Source: Caulobacter sp. 602-1 (GTDB lineage: Bacteria; Pseudomonadota; Alphaproteobacteria; Caulobacterales; Caulobacteraceae). From it: a stretch of DNA of 64,000 bases. The DNA lies in NCBI RefSeq assembly GCF_003931565.1, contig NZ_RRYI01000001.1:806001-870000 (forward strand). Reading direction: 5' to 3'. This document shows positions 62,596-64,000 of this stretch, piece after piece. Under the pieces are notes generated by a model that was given only the letters and a program-made list of their open reading frames with translations, was not told the origin of the DNA and made no database searches. Position 1 is the stretch's first letter. Each line of letters opens with the position of its first letter. The position numbers were made by a program, and so were the translations under genes.

Positions 62596-63132
62596 CTATT
62601 CCCGCGCGCCGTTCCGCACGTTGTAGCAATGCCGCCGCCCGGCCTCGCTGCCGCAGAAGCCCGGCTCCATGGTCCCGGCGTGCAGGGCCACATACTGGTC
62701 GCGGCGGCACTCGAACCAGGCCTTCTGGAAGGCGACGTGCTCGACGTCCTGGTGGAACACCGGCCGCTGGTCGACCGTGTAGAACCGCACCATGCTGGAG
62801 AGGCCGCCGAAGCTGCCGCGGCCGTTGACCAGCCCGCAGATCCGGCCCTTCCGGGTGGCCCACACCGCGCCCAGCTCCAGCGGCAGGGTCTGGTCGAGGC
62901 GGCTGTCGAGATTGGCCCGCACGATCCGCCACTCGGTCTGGGCGCGGGGACGATAGCGGGCCAGCTGTTCGGGGCTGGGCCGGGGCAGGAAGGCGTTGTC
63001 GCGCTCGAACGAAGCCAGGTCGAAGCCGGTGAACAGCAAGGCCCCCAGCATCCCGATCACGGCCACGCCCGAGAAGATCAGCGGCGTCCACCGCCGCCGC
63101 GTGGTCCGCGTCCCGAAATCCCGCACCGTCAT
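62596..63132 (-). CDS. hypothetical single-pass membrane protein
   Basis: 178 residues. A basic N-terminus (RTTRRRW) precedes one membrane helix (about 18-37, IFSGVAVIGMLGALLF). The rest is periplasmic and holds three or more Cys (RICGLVNG; WFECRRDQ; GFCGSEAGRRHCYNV) that may form two disulfides. The part RKGRICGLVNGRGSFGG resembles small periplasmic proteins of unknown role. It is divergent from the DUF6311 gene. Confidence 0.75.
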   Translation of the reverse strand: MTVRDFGTRTTRRRWTPLIFSGVAVIGMLGALLFTGFDLASFERDNAFLPRPSPEQLARYRPRAQTEWRIVRANLDSRLDQTLPLELGAVWATRKGRICGLVNGRGSFGGLSSMVRFYTVDQRPVFHQDVEHVAFQKAWFECRRDQYVALHAGTMEPGFCGSEAGRRHCYNVRNGARE

Positions 63133-63179
63133 GGCCTGCCTCCCATCCGTCCCTGGCGAGGTTTGACGATGAATTTGAG

Positions 63180-63212
63180 AATTACAAGTCTAAACTATTT
63201 ACAAGTGTAATT
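63180..63212. promoter_or_regulatory. AT-rich palindrome in a divergent promoter region
   Basis: AATTACA (63180-63186) and TGTAATT (63206-63212) are perfect inverted arms. Inside them TTACAAGT occurs twice as a direct repeat (63182 and 63199, 17 bp apart). The block is far richer in A and T than the surroundings and lies between two divergent starts, so an operator or promoter is likely. Confidence 0.5.
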
Positions 63213-63297
63213 GTTCCGGCGACGCCCCGGCCATCGGCGGGGCTGCGCGGGGCGAAGCTTCGATGTTAAGCAGGGCCTCGAGTTCTCGGGGGAGCGC

Positions 63298-64000
63298 ATG
63301 GTTTCGTTCAAGGTCGATCCCAAAAGCGATGGGAGTCGGATCCTGTTCGCCCTGGCGGCGACGCTGATCCCGGTCGTGCTGTGCGGCTTCATGTTCGGCT
63401 TCGACATCGCCTCGGCCAAGGCGGTGTTCTGGACCCGGCCCAAGGGCGACATGGCCGTGATGAACGCGGGCTACGAGGCCTTTCTGCGCCAGCCCTGGCA
63501 TTGGCCGCTGACCGCGGTGAGCGGGCTGGGCGACAAGCCGATCTCGATCGTCTTCACAGACAGCATCCCCTGGCTGTCCCTGGTGTTGAAGGCGACCGGC
63601 CTGTCGCACGTGTTCAACCCGATCGGCCTGTTCCTGTTGTTGTCCTATCCGCTGCAGGCCTGGAGCATGATCGGCCTGCTGCGGGCCCTGGGCGTCACCG
63701 ACCGCTGGACGCTGCTGCTGGGCGGACTGATGGCGCTGATGGTTCCGGCCTGGATCGCCCGACAGTTCGGCCATATCGCCCTGTCGGGCCACTGGATCCT
63801 GCTGCTGGCCCTGACCCTGTCGGTGCGGTCGGCGCGCGAGGGGCTGACCTGGCGGCGGATCGCGGGCTTCGCGGCGCTGCTGGCCCTGGTGGTTGGGGTC
63901 CACGCCTATCACCTGCCGCCGGTGGGCGCGGTGTTCGGCGCGGCCCTGCTGGCCGAGCTGCTGCAGCGCCGGGCCGGCGCCTGGGGTCGCGTGGCCGGGG
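63298..64000 (+). CDS. DUF6311-type multi-pass membrane protein, N-terminal part
   Basis: At least 234 residues, cut by the right edge. ATG follows GGGGGAG. Several hydrophobic helices are seen (LFALAATLIPVVLCGFMF; PIGLFLLLSYPLQAWSM; WTLLLGGLMALMVPAW; WILLLALTL). The segment ISIVFTDSIPWLSLVLKATG after WPLTAVSGLG is characteristic of the DUF6311 family, large membrane proteins that resemble GT-C glycosyltransferases. A role in cell-surface glycan work is likely but unproven. Confidence 0.8.
   Translation, partial: MVSFKVDPKSDGSRILFALAATLIPVVLCGFMFGFDIASAKAVFWTRPKGDMAVMNAGYEAFLRQPWHWPLTAVSGLGDKPISIVFTDSIPWLSLVLKATGLSHVFNPIGLFLLLSYPLQAWSMIGLLRALGVTDRWTLLLGGLMALMVPAWIARQFGHIALSGHWILLLALTLSVRSAREGLTWRRIAGFAALLALVVGVHAYHLPPVGAVFGAALLAELLQRRAGAWGRVAG

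Overview
The window is high-GC, gene-dense DNA from an alphaproteobacterium, most likely Caulobacter or a close relative in the Caulobacteraceae. The basis is base composition, three TonB-dependent receptors, an HWE-type histidine kinase, pseudaminic-acid genes (PseI, PseG) of the kind caulobacters use for flagellin glycosylation, CspA, and alphaproteobacterial REP-like intergenic repeats. No rRNA, tRNA, CRISPR array, IS element or replication origin was seen. One gene (49199-50866) has clearly lower GC than the rest and looks acquired.

Layout. 1-2225: divergent arsenic locus, arsH (cut by the left edge) against arsR, a low-molecular-weight-phosphatase arsenate reductase, an AqpS-type aquaglyceroporin and a glutaredoxin-type ArsC. 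2313-15963: a putative uptake and catabolic cluster with two TonB receptors, a dimethylformamidase-like protein, a class III aminotransferase, a PfkB sugar kinase, a class II aldolase, a TetR regulator, an MFS carrier and a cytochrome P450. Five copies of one palindrome (GRTAGY-N4-RCTAYC type) lie in its promoter regions, including both sides of the tetR/MFS intergenic region. They are the best evidence that these scattered units form one regulon. 15992-22713: MprF, a Cys-containing membrane protein behind an FNR/FixK-like box, and a TctDE-like two-component system divergent from a solute-binding lipoprotein. 22714-32459: a tandem glycine riboswitch in front of a TonB receptor and an S9 peptidase, then two amidohydrolases. 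This is a peptide-use locus under apparent glycine control.

32593-48916: mostly housekeeping. It holds a hybrid PAS kinase divergent from dps, a SleB-like wall hydrolase, trxB, pseI, an SDR, pseG, two tiny membrane proteins, an ELM1-family protein, greA, a GST, the YbbAP-type ABC transporter divergent from a TesA-like esterase, and two hypotheticals. 49199-50866: the low-GC KAP-like P-loop NTPase. 50956-64000: an HWE kinase, pgsA, an SLC13/TrkA-C carrier, a 58-residue ORF with a Fur-box-like site, cspA, a patatin-like lipoprotein, carB, an alkaline phosphatase with a Pho-box-like site, a hypothetical, and a DUF6311 membrane protein cut by the right edge.

Functional links: PgsA makes the phosphatidylglycerol pathway intermediate whose product MprF would aminoacylate. 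The arsenic genes need thiol reductants of the kind TrxB supplies. The riboswitch-peptidase unit would import and cut peptides. Start codons were moved inward from the longest ORF where a Shine-Dalgarno sequence, signal peptide or family length supports it. Very long antisense ORFs were treated as GC-driven shadows.
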